From Amaurobius ferox (Eukaryota; Arthropoda; Arachnida; Araneae; Amaurobiidae), in contig OX578136.1 of assembly GCA_951213105.1 (NCBI GenBank), positions 160,444,178-160,508,177 of the forward strand: a DNA stretch of 64,000 nt, given 5' to 3'. Position 1 is the first letter of the stretch. Every line of letters begins with the position of its first letter. The notes beneath the pieces were generated by a model. The model searched no databases. It was not told the DNA's origin and saw nothing but the letters and a program-made list of their open reading frames with translations. This document shows positions 1 to 11,403 of this stretch, in pieces. The translations under genes and the position numbers were made by a program.

Positions 1-1520
1 TTTACGTATCCATCCTGAGATTGACATTAATGTTCTTGGATCAATAAGATGTTTATTTATGGGTTCGAATGAACATAGAAATGAGCACGTTCAGTGAATT
101 TAAAATGAATATTTTTTGCGGTAAAATATTCAATGAGTGATTATATAAAGCTTAATTTATAGATTTTGTATAAGATGTGACTCTGCACACAAGTAATAAT
201 GATTTAATTGCGAAGCAAAATGCTGCGCAAATAAATTTAAGTATGCAGACGTACGTTTTGGAAAACTTTAAGTTTTCTTTCTCAGTGCGAACAAGCCTCT
301 CCTCCTTCCTAAATAAAAAGCAAGACGTTTAGATCTTGATTGTTCGCCCTAAAGAAGGAAATAATAAAATTTCTTACATTTATTTGCGTTGAATTTTACG
401 TTGTAATTACTTCATTATTTATAGTTGCAGATTTGCCTTATTATTTTAATTTTTCACATCGGAGGGCGAAATTAGTATTCCTTTACGCTCCATTACGTAC
501 AGTCTCGTTTCATGGCAAAAAATTATATTTCTAATTATGTTTGCGACACATACAACTATTCTATTCTGCATAAAATTGAACTTCTTTTAAGGGAAAGGAA
601 ATATTCTTAATTTTTAAGCACTTGATGCACCAAAATATATGCGTAATAAGCACTCACTCGTCAAATTTTGTTATCTTTTATAAAAGAAAAAAATGGTGAA
701 TGTCCCAACCCCAAGTAAACAACTCAATTTCGTCTTAACAGTGTACACTTCAATTCCTCTCTTAAATCAGGACATTCCGGACTGATCTTCAAAGTTTCCT
801 CTTCGGTCTTTTTTTAGCACCCGATATGAATAATTTACTGTTAGCAGACGAGTGTCGTCCGAATGTTTTCCCACAATCCGGAAAAAAAAATCAACCCTAA
901 AGAAAAGGATATGTTTCCTTCACCCCCTTTCTGAATCGAGAGAAACATCCTCAACCGCACTTTCACTTTCAGTTAATTCCGTAATTTAGTTAGGAGGAAG
1001 GCGAGATGACACGCGTCAACCCCCCCTTTTTCAGAATATGACGGGTAGAAAAGAGAACGTTTAAAAAGCGCGTTAAAAAAATATATTGCTTCCCGTAATC
1101 CTTTCTCCCTCATCTCAACCGTGAAATTGAGAGCGTATCCTTCTAGCAGCAACTTTTGAATGAAAAAAGTGGGAGGGGGGAGGGAGTCATTAAAGGATTT
1201 GTTCTTCAGCAAGAGAGATTTGTACACGAATCAAACCTTTTACTAATAAATCTTTATAATACGACCCCCCCGGTCTGAGAATATAAAGTCGGTGTATTTC
1301 ATCTTTTGACGACAGATCTTTGAGCAGATTATTGTTTAAAATGATCTGGTATGCCGATTTCAAATCGTCTGTAAAAATAAAATGGCGATTTCTCTTTTTA
1401 TACTTTCCCTGCAATAAATAATATAGGTGAAAAGAAAGTGTTGAGATGGGGTCAAAATCCGGCTGTCGGATTTGATGAATTGACACGCTTTGAGCATCCC
1501 CGAATACGAATCAAGCATTT
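1..1520. other. Unassigned AT-rich sequence
   Basis: No recognisable gene, RNA or transposon domain is seen. Short open frames exist on the minus strand at about 973-1227 and 1190-1486, but they match no family I know, overlap each other and show no splice or codon-use support. A G-rich run lies at about 1169-1186. Confidence 0.5.
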
Positions 1521-2060
1521 TTATTTACCTTACATATAATGTATAGGAAAAGTATTGTGAATGAGTCGGAAATTCGAATTTAACTGTTTGATGGAAGAGC
1601 CCGTTTCAAGAATCCCTGATCAAATCTTTTTGAAGGGATATATGCATATGTTAGTGTGTGCATGCATGCATATGTTAGTGTGTGCATGCATGCATATGTT
1701 AGTGTGTGCCAGTATGGATGCATGTACTCATATGTTAGTGTGTGCCAATATGGATGCATGTATGTCAGTGTGCACGCATGCTAGTGTATGCGCTAGGGTA
1801 TGCGTGAGTATGCGTCCATGAGTCTCTGGGAGCAATATCTCCCAAATAAAGCATTTCGAAACTAATTGGGTGCGAGTACTATAATAAGTGAATACTGGAG
1901 CTCAACTGATTTTGAATCGAATGTTTGAAAAACCCGTAAAATATCTCGATTGAATTTTTTAATAAATCATAAAAAATATGAACTTTTAATAATGTTAAAT
2001 AAATAATATTTTCATAAGTAAAAAGAATGTAATCAGCGTATGTAACGTATGAAACGCAAA
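1521..2060 (+). repeat. Degenerate T-family repeat (left part)
   Basis: The order of blocks matches better-preserved copies at 50955-51878 and 30828-31967: a start like ACATATAATGTATAGG, then AAGTATTGTGA, a GAAATTCGAATT block, a 'tttttgaagggatat' block, an internal simple repeat, then 'tgagtctctgggagcaatatctc'. No protein is encoded. 'T family' is my own label for this noncoding dispersed repeat, whose ends carry CTTTCCTTATATA. Confidence 0.7.
1636..1815 (+). repeat. Minisatellite, ~26-30 bp units
   Basis: About six imperfect units of the type 'tgcatatgttagtgtgtgca' lie at the site where other T-family copies hold a (TG)n tract. An open frame runs through it (repeats of HMLVCACM), but this is a by-product of the repeat and not a gene. 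Confidence 0.8.
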
Positions 2061-2063
2061 CGT

Positions 2064-2125
2064 CCCCGGCCACTCAAACAGCTGCTATAAGCCCTCGGGC
2101 CAGTCGAGTGGTTTGGGTCTTCAAC
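2064..2125 (+). mobile_element. SINE-tail unit, ~62 bp insertion
   Basis: The stretch runs from CCCCGGCCACTC to GGGTCTTCAAC. It matches the 3' end of the tRNA-derived SINE at 4803-5076 and the tail-only insertions at 15849, 25563 and 48989. No clear target duplication can be read here, so the boundaries come from the other copies. Confidence 0.65.
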
Positions 2126-2521
2126 ATGTTTGAAGTCATTACGAAGGATCAATTAGTTGGTTGTCGCTGGAACAAGATTCACCTTTCCAAATTTAATAAC
2201 GAAAAATTAAAATATTATTCACATATGAATACATTACTAGAATATGGATTTCCAATTTTTACGAATCTATTGATAGAAAAACCATTGGTTTCATATTAAA
2301 CAATATTAGTTTCTAATGATTAAAATCGTTTAATGTATGAATTCTTATTGTTTAGCAAATACTAGCCATTTTTCGAATTGTAGGTTTGATTTGCGCGAAA
2401 TGTAAATAAATTGGGTACATTTAAAGTACCCAATTGACTTACATGTCGCTCATATGAATTGTACATTGACATTGAAGGATTTTCTGAATGCTGTCGTTGA
2501 GGAAATCGTTCAATGTTGATG

Positions 2522-2928
2522 TACGAGGGTGGTTCAAAAGTAAGGTAATAAGTCCTGTGAGAGAAAAGGTTTATTAACGAAATCAAAGAGATACATAAAG
2601 TTAGCAAGGCACAGGTACATATTATTTTTCCACATAGTCACAATGGTTGTCGAAGCATTTGTTCCATCGGTAAACCAACTTATCGAAACTGGCATAGAAG
2701 AAATCAGGATCCAGGTCGCGGAGTCACTCAACGACGGCTTCCTGAACTTCGGCATCGGTTGTGAAATGGCGACCTGCCAGGTGCATCTTCAACTGTCCGA
2801 AGATATGAAAATCGCTTGGTGCGAGATCCGGGCTGTAGAGTGGGTGTTCCAGTACATTCCATCGGTGCACGCCGAATTTGTGCACCCATCAGAGCTCTTG
2901 TTACCTTACTTTTTGAACCACCTTCGTA
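2522..2928. mobile_element. Internally deleted mariner element
   Basis: Inverted termini of about 27 bp (tacgagggtggttcaaaa at the left, its near complement ending ccaccttcgta at the right) enclose 407 bp, and the outermost TA is the usual mariner target duplication. Only the C-terminal end of a mariner transposase remains, on the minus strand. The copy lacks the first two catalytic aspartates and cannot be autonomous. Confidence 0.85.
2622..2888 (-). pseudogene. mariner transposase, C-terminal remnant
   Basis: The minus strand reads 89 codons ending at a TAA. HPLYSPDLAPSDFHIFG holds the third aspartate of the D,D34D mariner catalytic triad. About 50 residues later comes LVYRWNKCFDNHCDYVEK, the usual mariner C-terminus. 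One in-frame stop follows EAVVE, and a TGA sits just upstream. The N-terminal DNA-binding half and the first two aspartates are missing. What remains is about a quarter of the usual length of roughly 345 residues. The fragment lies between intact-looking inverted repeats and could only move if another mariner copy supplied transposase. Confidence 0.85.
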
Positions 2929-2960
2929 TTATAATTCAGTGATAAAAACATTTAGCTGTG

Positions 2961-3989
2961 GATCTTAAACAATTATTTAAGAAGCGAAACAAGTAAAGCC
3001 TTTGTATCATGTGTCACTGATATATCCTAACTACGACAAAAGAATGATATCTTAATTAGATAGACGACACTTTTATTAGCATTGAAAAGATCGTTGTTCG
3101 ATCATTTTGGAAAGTCGTTTTGAGAGTTTTGAATAACTCTTCGCACCGTCACTAATTCGAATTTACAAAATTTTAGATTTTTTCCTTTGGTCTTGAACCT
3201 GAGAAAGATTGAATGATATTAAACAGAGACTCTAGTTAATGTGCAGGATAATTTTGGTACGTCATCCCCTAGTGAATCAAATAGTTCAATCTGGATTTTT
3301 GATCTCTTTCAATAACCTATAAGCCAAATGGAATTTTCATTCACCAAAATTTAATTTTACTTTCCATTTGAGAAATTTGATTTAATTTATAAATTCTCAA
3401 ATTCGCAAAATCATTGTTTTGGAAAAAAAACCAGCTGTATACATTACGATTAACATACCACATGTAGTATACCACGAGTACAATACCACGATTTTTAATT
3501 GACATTGGAAAAATTCATAATCACCAAATCCTTTTTCAATCACAAAATTTAATTTTCTTTTGCAAAATGTGACAATGGCGATCGGCAGCGCGGTCCTGTA
3601 TTATATAGATGCCAGCCCTAATCGTTGTTTTGGATTTAATTTTCTCCTTTGAAGCAAATCTCAATCTTGGAATTTAAGAGGGAACGTCCTCTGTTAAATC
3701 TTCAGTGTATACTTCTTTGCAAATTAATTCATCATCCGAGTCAATAGGTAAAATTTGAGAAGTAAGTGCAACCAATAATTTGCTTAAATTTTGCATTCCT
3801 ACAAACCTTATTCAAAGTTGATTCACGAATTTGTCTAACATGTTGTGAAACACGGTCATTTGAAAACGTTTCCTTTCTACATTTGTTAGTCCCGCATCTT
3901 GAGCCTACTTATCAAAAGTTTTCTTTACTTTAAATTACTTTAAAAAGTTTTCGATTCTGAAAATTTAGTGTTGAACCACCAAACTTGTC
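2961..3989. other. Unassigned AT-rich sequence
   Basis: No gene, RNA or transposon domain was recognised. The stretch holds AT-rich unique-looking sequence. Confidence 0.4.
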
Positions 3990-4004
3990 TTATTAAAATT
4001 AACT

Positions 4005-4021
4005 GGGGGGGGGGGGGGGGG
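4005..4021 (+). repeat. Poly-G tract (17 G)
   Basis: An uninterrupted run of G sits at the edge of the R3 repeat. Similar G or C runs occur at 12050, 17441, 18149, 32991 and 45840 in this otherwise AT-rich window. Confidence 0.95.
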
Positions 4022-4560
4022 TCATCTCGACTCTCTCATACCGAAATTCGTTTTTTTTTTTCAAATTTTACAAGAAACATTTTGAAAAATCTTTATCGTG
4101 GGTCCTAATGATTACAAATATAGAAATATAGCTTGTTATCCTTCACTTCAAAGGGCTTAAAAAAATCTTTCGATTGATACCATACTTAACAATGTAATGG
4201 GGGTAACTTTCCTCCAAAGGGGGCTAATAACGTCACAAAAAAAATTTGTATCGTGGCTATTTTGCACAACAATGATTGAAACTATTAAAACCCGTGATCA
4301 TTGGGCCATAAATAAACCCTTTTATTCAGGACCATGTCAAATTGTGTCCTATGCTGCCATGTTAAAAAAATATAAAATTTCGAATAAATTTCGAAGTTTT
4401 CGCTCGAATTAAAAAAAAATTCTGTCTAGTTCTGGATGTTTTGATAACAAAGCAGGATATAAAGTTTCGTGAAAATCCATTTGTATCTGCTAACGTGTAC
4501 ACAAGATATCGACCAAAGCCATCGGGCAGACGAACATCACTCCAAAAATAGTCGAAGCAT
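4022..4560 (-). repeat. R3 dispersed repeat
   Basis: The reverse complement matches 56719-57315 through several ordered blocks: 'ggattttcacgaaactt' near 'ccagaactagac', then 'aagccctttgaag', then 'gtatgagagagtcgagatg'. A partial third copy lies at 27005-27100. The repeat is noncoding. R3 is my label, and its class is unknown. Confidence 0.65.
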
Positions 4561-4802
4561 GTTCAGGAGGTCTTAAAGCATATCAAAATATAGAAATCGA
4601 AAATTTTCATGATAACAATACTTTCTCAGTAGTATGTCTGATAAAGTAAAGACAGTACAGCACTTCGCTGCTTTAAATTTAGTGTATCAATAGCATATTG
4701 AATGAGACATGATACAAAAGCAAGATCGATATCGTTTGATTGAAGCAATTTTGAAATCAATTTAGTACCTCAAGTATTTAAGCTTACTAACAATCTTCTT
4801 TT

Positions 4803-5076
4803 CGACCCAGACCGTCCGACTTACCCGAAGCTGTAAGGTATCGTTTTGGACAGCCGGGAAGTGCCACTCAATTTAGACCGGAATCCAGTGGGGGAGGTAT
4901 CCACAGGGACCATACCCTCCTTCCCCTACCACCAACCTCTTGGAGGGACTTACAGACTCACATGTTTAACGTGATCGTACTCCCCGTGAACACAACGGCA
5001 GTTTGGGCAGGAGCGGGAATCGAACTTGGCTCGTCCGAGTACAATCCCCGCGTGCTAACCACTGGGCTGTCGCGCC
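4803..5076 (-). mobile_element. tRNA-derived SINE, full-length (~274 bp)
   Basis: On the minus strand the element starts GGCGCGACAGCCCAGTGG and includes CAGCCCAGTGGTTAGC, a good RNA polymerase III A box. AGTTCGATTCC, the B box, follows about 35 nt later, giving a head of about 72 nt shaped like a tRNA. A body of about 130 nt follows. The 3' unit ends GTCGGACGGTCTGGGTCG. Transcription by Pol III and movement by a partner LINE are the established behaviour of this class. The 3' unit recurs alone elsewhere in the window. Confidence 0.85.
5016..5025 (-). promoter_or_regulatory. Pol III B box of the SINE
   Basis: The minus strand reads GTTCGATTCC, which differs little from the consensus GGTTCGANTCC. 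Together with the A box at about 5053-5068 it forms the internal promoter of the SINE. Confidence 0.75.
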
Positions 5077-6459
5077 AATCTGTAAACTGGAATCAAATTT
5101 TTCGATTTATTTACTCAAATCATTAGCTCCAGCTTTCTCAATACCTCATTTTTACTTTAGACAAGGTCTTCAAAATGTGCGACGAAATCTTAATGACCAA
5201 CGTGACAGACAGTGAATTTTTCAATCAGTGTGAAGATGGTGGAAGGTAATCCCATTTTTTTATACGCTGACTAAAAAATACATCAACACTCTAAACAACG
5301 CAGCAAAAGAATTTGTTTTCTCTATAGATTGTACCTCATTCAGGACCAATTTTAAAGACCTTTTATTTATCAATTTTTATGTTCACATCATTATAAATAC
5401 TACACATGTTTGCCGCACTGTACGCATATCCTTATCCACGCCATTTTGACAAAGATAACGACTTTTTTGCAACCTTTTCATAATCTGTGTCTCTAATCCA
5501 CCAGGTCGTTTATCTCTCTAAAGCCAATAATGAGTTTCTTTTTCAGCGTTTTTTCCGCAGTCTTTAGAAAGAGTAATGTATCTATAAACAGAACTTATTT
5601 GATCTTTTTACTCACATCTTAAGTATTATTTATTATGTTGGACAAAAAATAAGCAGCCTTTTTTTTGTCTCAGTTAATATATTAGGTTCATCTTTTTGAG
5701 ATAATATGTGTATCAAATTTTCTTGAGTTTTGAGACTGGAAATACTTAGACCGAATTTCTGGATATGTGGCTCTTAATTTCTCTATAGCTTTATGCTAAC
5801 TAAATGTGTGTTATAATTTAATTAAATTTTACAGTACAAACATTTGTCAAGCAATTTTTATAGTTTATAATCACTACGTGTTATTATTTAACGTGTCTAC
5901 CGGGATTTTGTCTTTCCATACCCTCAATGCACCCTCCCCGGTGATTTAGAAACTGGATCTTTGTCCACTTATAGTATTGACTACTGGATAGAACCCAACG
6001 GAGACGAACTTTCGATATTTCTCCCAGAGTTACCAACATGGTGGCCGTGTGTGGGGGGAGGGAGAAGGGTAAAGTTTCTCAGAATCCTCTCGATGATCCC
6101 ACCGTAGACATACAAGGCTGAGACTCGATCTCGGGGCAGAACTTAACTGGGCCAATTTTCATTTGAAACAACCATTTACGACGCTAAGTACCATATATTA
6201 TTAAACAAAATAAAACTTATTAAAGAACGTGGCAGATGAATTTATTAAAAGTGTTACTTTCCTTGTCTTTGACAGGATTAATTACTAGTTTACATGTAAA
6301 TTAGTTGATTATATATCTCTAATTTTTTTTTTATATATAATTTTAACTTCTTTTTCGTTGTTCCCCTCTCCCTTGTATTGAAGATCCTACTCACGGTGTT
6401 TCTTTCAAGACTTTTGGTCCAGAGAGTAGAGACGGGTATCAAATAGAAGCATAGAGAGG

Positions 6460-6462
<3 letters not shown>
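5077..6462. other. Unassigned sequence
   Basis: No domain or RNA structure was recognised. Moderately GC-rich patches at about 5890-6150 do not carry a credible open frame. Confidence 0.4.

Positions 6463-6510
<48 letters not shown>
6463..6510. repeat. (AT)n microsatellite
   Basis: About 24 AT units, directly followed by a Penelope-like RT fragment on the plus strand. Confidence 0.98.
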
Positions 6511-6513
<3 letters not shown>

Positions 6514-6531
6514 TCAACTGAATGACAATTA

Positions 6532-6900
6532 TATCGATATGTAGACGATCTGATCTGTGCTGTTAATACCGATGTAAATAATATCAATATCGATTTCTAT
6601 CCGGATAATCTGGAATTGTTGAATAAAGAAACTTGCTAAGGTTAACTTTCGGGATTTAAATCTATGTATTCAATCTTCTAATAATACTATTTATAATTTA
6701 TATGATAAAAAGTTATTTTAATTTTAATATCAATAAATTATTACCTATAACTTCTTGTAATTCGGTTCATATTTTTCGGTTCCTATATAGATTATCAGAT
6801 AAAAAGTTTCATCAAATACACATAAAAAAAAATTATTCAAACTAGTAAATCATACTTTTATCCACTATAATTGGTAAACAGTACAGTAAAAAATTTGAAG
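6532..6900 (+). pseudogene. Penelope-like RT fragment
   Basis: From 6532 the plus strand reads YRYVDDLICAV, the RT catalytic box with two aspartates. INIDFYPDNLELL follows, matching the same segment of the minus-strand Penelope elements at 9120-9596 and 21505-22212. After a frame break the relic continues with VNFRDLNL, TIYNLYDK and FRFLYRLSDKKFHQIH, the RT thumb region of this family. The 5' part is missing and its break abuts the (AT)n tract. Sequence differences suggest a separate subfamily and an older insertion, in the opposite orientation to the cluster that starts at 8030. Confidence 0.8.
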
Positions 6901-7924
6901 TAACACAGTGTTGTTAATACACTTTATTATGTATAAATCACTATAGAATTTTAATCATTCCTCATTTATTCCCTATTATTTATTAACTGATACTTATGGT
7001 TATATTTTCTATTATTACGCATTTCGTTATACTTGCATCATCTAACCGTACATTTTGCCAGGAGATAGTTGCAAGGAATCAGTGGAAGGCCTTGTCTAAT
7101 TTCTATAATCGATTAATATTCGATTGTCAATTCGATACATATTTCATTAAATCTTTAATTTATTTTATAGGGTTAAAAACGATTATCATTCGTATCTATA
7201 CGTATTAATAGCCAAGCGTTGTATTTTGAATGCAGTTTATCTAGTTTTTATACCTTTTAATATTTCAGAATGGATTTACTATTTCCAATTTTCAAGAATA
7301 GCAACATGAACGTTACTCTTTAGGGTTGCAATATCTTATTCTCACACTATGTTGAAATCGTTTAGCTGCTATAATTTCTACAAACGTGTGAGTCAGATCA
7401 ATGTTTTCAATTTATTCAATTATTTTTAGTTTTTCAAATTTCTCAGTCATTTTCCATTTTTAACGCATAGGAGGCACTATTGACTTTTTATTCAAAGTAA
7501 CAGGTCAATAAATGAAATGTGCTAATTGAAGCTGATGTATAGTAGTCGTTTCCTGAAGATTTTGCTATTACACCACCTTCATTCTATTATTTGATATTCC
7601 ATTTGCCTTTAATATTTTTGTTTTAAATATAATGGGTGGATTTTGATATTTCTTAAGTTTTTTCTGGTTGGTATTTGAATGCTTTTGTTTGTTATCGATT
7701 TATGGATGTTTTACTATTATCTTCAATAATTCTATTTTAATTCATATCTTTTATTAAAAAAATAACGATAGTTTGCAAAAATGCAAATGTAAAAAATGGG
7801 TAAATAGGAATGATAATGCAAAATACATTTAATTTATTGCACAAATGCAGCTAACAAATAAAATTATTTCAATAATAATAATAATAGTTTGAAAGTCCAA
7901 TGAAAGAAAAGTGAGAAGCTGTAG
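6901..7924. other. Unassigned AT-rich sequence
   Basis: The first part may be the 3' untranslated end of the Penelope fragment above, but no block could be aligned with confidence. Nothing else was recognised. Confidence 0.35.
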
Positions 7925-8029
7925 CTCGAAAAACCTAACAATTTTTTTAAATTTTTTTTCCATTTGATTGTAGATTTGCAAATTTATACTTTTATTTTGT
8001 AAGCTTATTAGAAAGTTAGGTTTTTCGAG
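7925..8029. repeat. Inverted repeat, 15 bp arms, ~75 bp loop
   Basis: CTCGAAAAACCTAAC at 7925-7939 is perfectly inverted at 8015-8029. The right arm abuts the 3' end of the long Penelope copy, so this could be a hairpin in the flank or the end of another element. Confidence 0.75.
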
Positions 8030-8832
8030 TTAATCGAAAACTATGCATAAACTACGGTAAGTACAAAAAATTCATCTCTAGCATATCTGTTACAAATAAG
8101 TAACTATAGACCAAGACTAAGGATAAACATAGAAGGTAACTTATCACTATAATGGAAAGGGGGTGAGGGAAAGATGAATATACAAAAATCATAATTAAAA
8201 CGGTATATATATATATATATAAATATATATACAATAAAAAAGCAAACACGGCAAAAATGAGATAAGGCAATAATAAATAGCTCAAGATTATAGATCAAGA
8301 CATGGCGAACAATAAACTGAAACTACACAAAAAACGGCGGTTAGTTCGAAATAGCATTCTCATCAGGACAGCCATACAATTCGAATTAAAATCGATAGAA
8401 TAACCAGTTTCAGACAATGGCGATAGTATTTACCTATGGACACTATTGTAATTGTCTACTGGCGAGTGGAAAGACAAATAATAAAAACCAAGTTAATTTT
8501 AAACCAGAAATATAAAAACAGAAATATTAACTCACAGGCTCAGCCACAACGTGGGAGTCTACATGTTCGCAGGGAAACATTTGACAGAGCATTTTACATT
8601 TCTTCGTCAAAGCGAGTGGACACCGGAATGAATACACTTGAACAAAAAATAATGTGTATGCAGACTTTCAAAAATAGTAAGCAGTATAGGACTCAGGACA
8701 AGTGGAAAGTAGTCTTTCAAAAATAGTAAGCAGTATCAGACTCAGGCCTAGTGGTAAGTAGGTGATAAGAATGGGTGAAATTCACAGAAAAGAGTTATTC
8801 AATCAAGGATAAATAATGCATTTGTAAAATTA
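8030..8832 (-). other. 3' untranslated region of Penelope copy A
   Basis: This noncoding part is shared with copies B (19541-20361) and C (20699-21504). It contains a direct duplication of about 50 bp (8664-8713 and 8714-8756, 'caaaaatagtaagcagtat'), a short (TA)n at about 8206-8222, and a hammerhead-like core at 8340-8375. The 3' terminal 200 bp is the best-conserved part across copies. Confidence 0.75.
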
Positions 8833-11403
8833 TTACGTGGTGTATTTGAAATTATTAATAATATTAATGACAAATACTTTCGGATAGTGGCAATTTTGAC
8901 AAATGCGTCTAAGATTATTGATGTGGAGTAAGTGAAACTGAGGATCAGACAGTCGATGTATTCGAAATAGCTGGTTTAAAATGATGTTTCTAAACAATTG
9001 AATAGAATTACCAGATTGATATGTTAGTAGCTTTATGATAGTGAAGTTGTAAGAATCTTTTTTGCCATACAGATTGGTGATAACATGATTATTGAGAGTA
9101 TCTAAATTTATATATAGGTCTAAATAATTAACAGCTGACTAACACTAGGCTCATGAGGGATTAATTCTAGGTTAGAGGGATAAAAATTAATATTAATGGG
9201 ATAGGAAGCATCAATGATAATACAAATTAAGTCGTCAACATATCGATATATAATATATGAATTAGAGTTAAAATGACGTTCATAGTAATAAAGATATAAG
9301 TTAGGTAGAATACTACTACTACAGCCCCTTTGAGGTACACCAGATGTTTGTAAATATATGTTATCACCTTGGATAATGTAATTGTTGTATAACACAAAGT
9401 GCAATAGCATAGGAATGTTTTTGACATTAAATGGAACATTATTGGAAGATTGATAATCATGATAAAGAGAGATAATAACTTTAAATAAATCTTTAATATC
9501 AATATTATTAAATAGGTCTTTAAAATCAAAGGTATGGAAACCAAGAATATGTCGAAGCTTGCTAAGGTGATTAACTAAATCAAAACTATTGTTCACTATG
9601 ATATAGCCTGAATTCTTAAATTCTTAAGAAATTCATTAATTCTATTTAAACAGTTTAGCAAGTACTTACTAGCTGTAGTGGTAAAGGTATTATGTCCACA
9701 AGTGACCGTTTTAACTGTGAGGTGATTTGTAGAATTTAGGAAGCAAAGTAACATATGGAAATTTATAAAACTTACAATTAATATTTAATTGTGTATATAA
9801 TTTTAGCATTTTAGTTTTGATTTTGATAGACTTATTATTAATGGGTTTAAAAATATGATTATTTTTTAAGTAATTCTGTAACAGAGAAACATAATATTTT
9901 TTACAAATAATGGCATAATTATTAGAAGCTTTATCCACATAAGTCATGACAAAATGTTGTTGTAGTTCTTTAATAGCTGAAAAGAGTTGTTTACAAGGAT
10001 TACTAAGGTTATATTAGGCGTAAATTTAATAATTATAATAACATTTTTAAGAAGATGTAAGGTAGTATACTTCCATAGATGGAATGCTTCAATAGGAATG
10101 GAATGTGAACAAGCCTGTTGGTATATGAATTTATCAAAATCAAAAGATAAAGACTGAAGAAGAAGTTTGGGCGATGGCAGAATGGAATGTGAAATTTAGA
10201 CCCTTTATTCATAATATCCCTATGTATATTATCCTGAACTATACTGAGATCCCCAGTAATAATGTGTCCATGAGATGAGTTGACATAAGGTGTAAGATTC
10301 TTATCGCTGCATACACATGATGTAAGATTATCGGAGTTAAATGACCTGGAAACTTCATTGTAATTGTAAATAGTTCTACCAATTGGTATATTATATTTGA
10401 AAGATTTTTGTATTTTGATATCATTTACAGGTAACAAGTGCTGATGTTTTGCAAATAAATGAATAAAGTTAAGAGAATTAAGAATCGGGTGTTTAAAAGA
10501 AATTTCACAGTAAGCAATTTTAGTAGGTGAATCAGGTGAATGGTGTAGGTGGAAATTTAAGAAATTTGTACTAGAAAGAAGCAAATCATAAAATAAATGT
10601 TTAAAATGCTCATTTGTTAATTTTAATTTTAAAAAGTAAATATAAACAGTATTTAATTTGCATTTTCTGACTTTATATAACCAAGTTTTAATGGGTAGGA
10701 AATAGAAAGTTTGAGAATAATTATATTGTAATTTCAATATGTCTGCATTGTAATCAATAGTATTATTTAAATTAATTTTTCCTTTGCCACGCTTATATCG
10801 CTTTTTACTAGGAGTTGATGACTTTGAATACTGAAAAAGTTGTTTATATACTGAAGATTTATTGGAATTCTATTCAAAACTATTGCTAACCACATTATTA
10901 TTATTATATATTTGATTTAAGCCATAGGGGAGTGTTTTGTATTTTTTAATATAATATTTTTCAAGTACTAATTTATCAGTTAGTGAAATTTTAATATATA
11001 AAATATGAAGGGATACATTTTTAAATCCGTGGGTAGCAAAGGGATGATATTCAAACTGATTTTTAGTTGGGAGATCGTTAAAAACTTTAGTATCAAATTT
11101 TTTAATATGATCCCTGTGGACATTCATTCTAAGATGTAAAGGGTTGCTGGTTTGGTCAATATAAGATAACTTACAAATTGTGCAATTGAGTTTGTAAATG
11201 CAATTAAAAACTTTGCAGAATTTTTGTGAGGTGGAATTATTATTCGTTTGTAATGGGTCATCATAAGGACAAGTTTTACGCCTATTATTATTGCAGCTAT
11301 TGAAGGAATAAGATTTAGATTGAGAGTTCGTATAGTATTATTCCAAATCGTCTATAACGCCTAATTGGTCAATGTTTTTAGAACTATAATTATCCCAATT
11401 CAT
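8833..11403 (-). pseudogene. Penelope-like polyprotein: GIY-YIG endonuclease then RT, degenerate
   Basis: The likely start is Met at 11403. A stop occurs after DDLE. The open frame then holds a Cys-rich stretch (SCNNNRRKTCPYDDP, then NCTICK), followed by LSYIDQTSNPLHLRMNVHRDHI and LVLEKYYIKKYKTLPYGLN. These are the GIY-YIG core with conserved Arg, Glu and final Asn, but the second motif reads YID in place of YIG. The same frame continues past one TAG at 10870 to 10033 and includes HGHIITGDLSIVQD, typical of this RT family. Frameshifts separate this from VDKASNNYAIICKKYY (9947) and the RT core: FDFKDLFNNI, SGVPQRGCSSSILPNLYLYYYE, YRYVDDLI. A further frame break near 9120 precedes the thumb, and the stop is at 8833. 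The protein is not expressible as it stands. Confidence 0.8.

Larger units (their letters stand above)
2340..2960 (+). repeat. Dispersed repeat interrupted by a mariner element
   Basis: Blocks on both sides of the mariner insertion (a block like 'aaattgggtac', then 'gataaaaacat...gtggatctta') appear in the same order and uninterrupted at about 39235-39345. That copy shows the empty site, so the mariner element entered this repeat at a TA. Confidence 0.6.

Noticed and set aside
1190..1486. 98-codon minus-strand open frame
   Set aside because: No recognisable family, it overlaps another frame, and it is in AT-rich sequence where such lengths arise by chance.
1561..1821. Repetitive HMLVCACM-type open frame
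   Set aside because: It is a by-product of the minisatellite within a T-family repeat.
8436..8726. 96-codon plus-strand open frame
   Set aside because: It lies in the 3' untranslated region of the minus-strand Penelope copy A and is not kept open in copies B and C.
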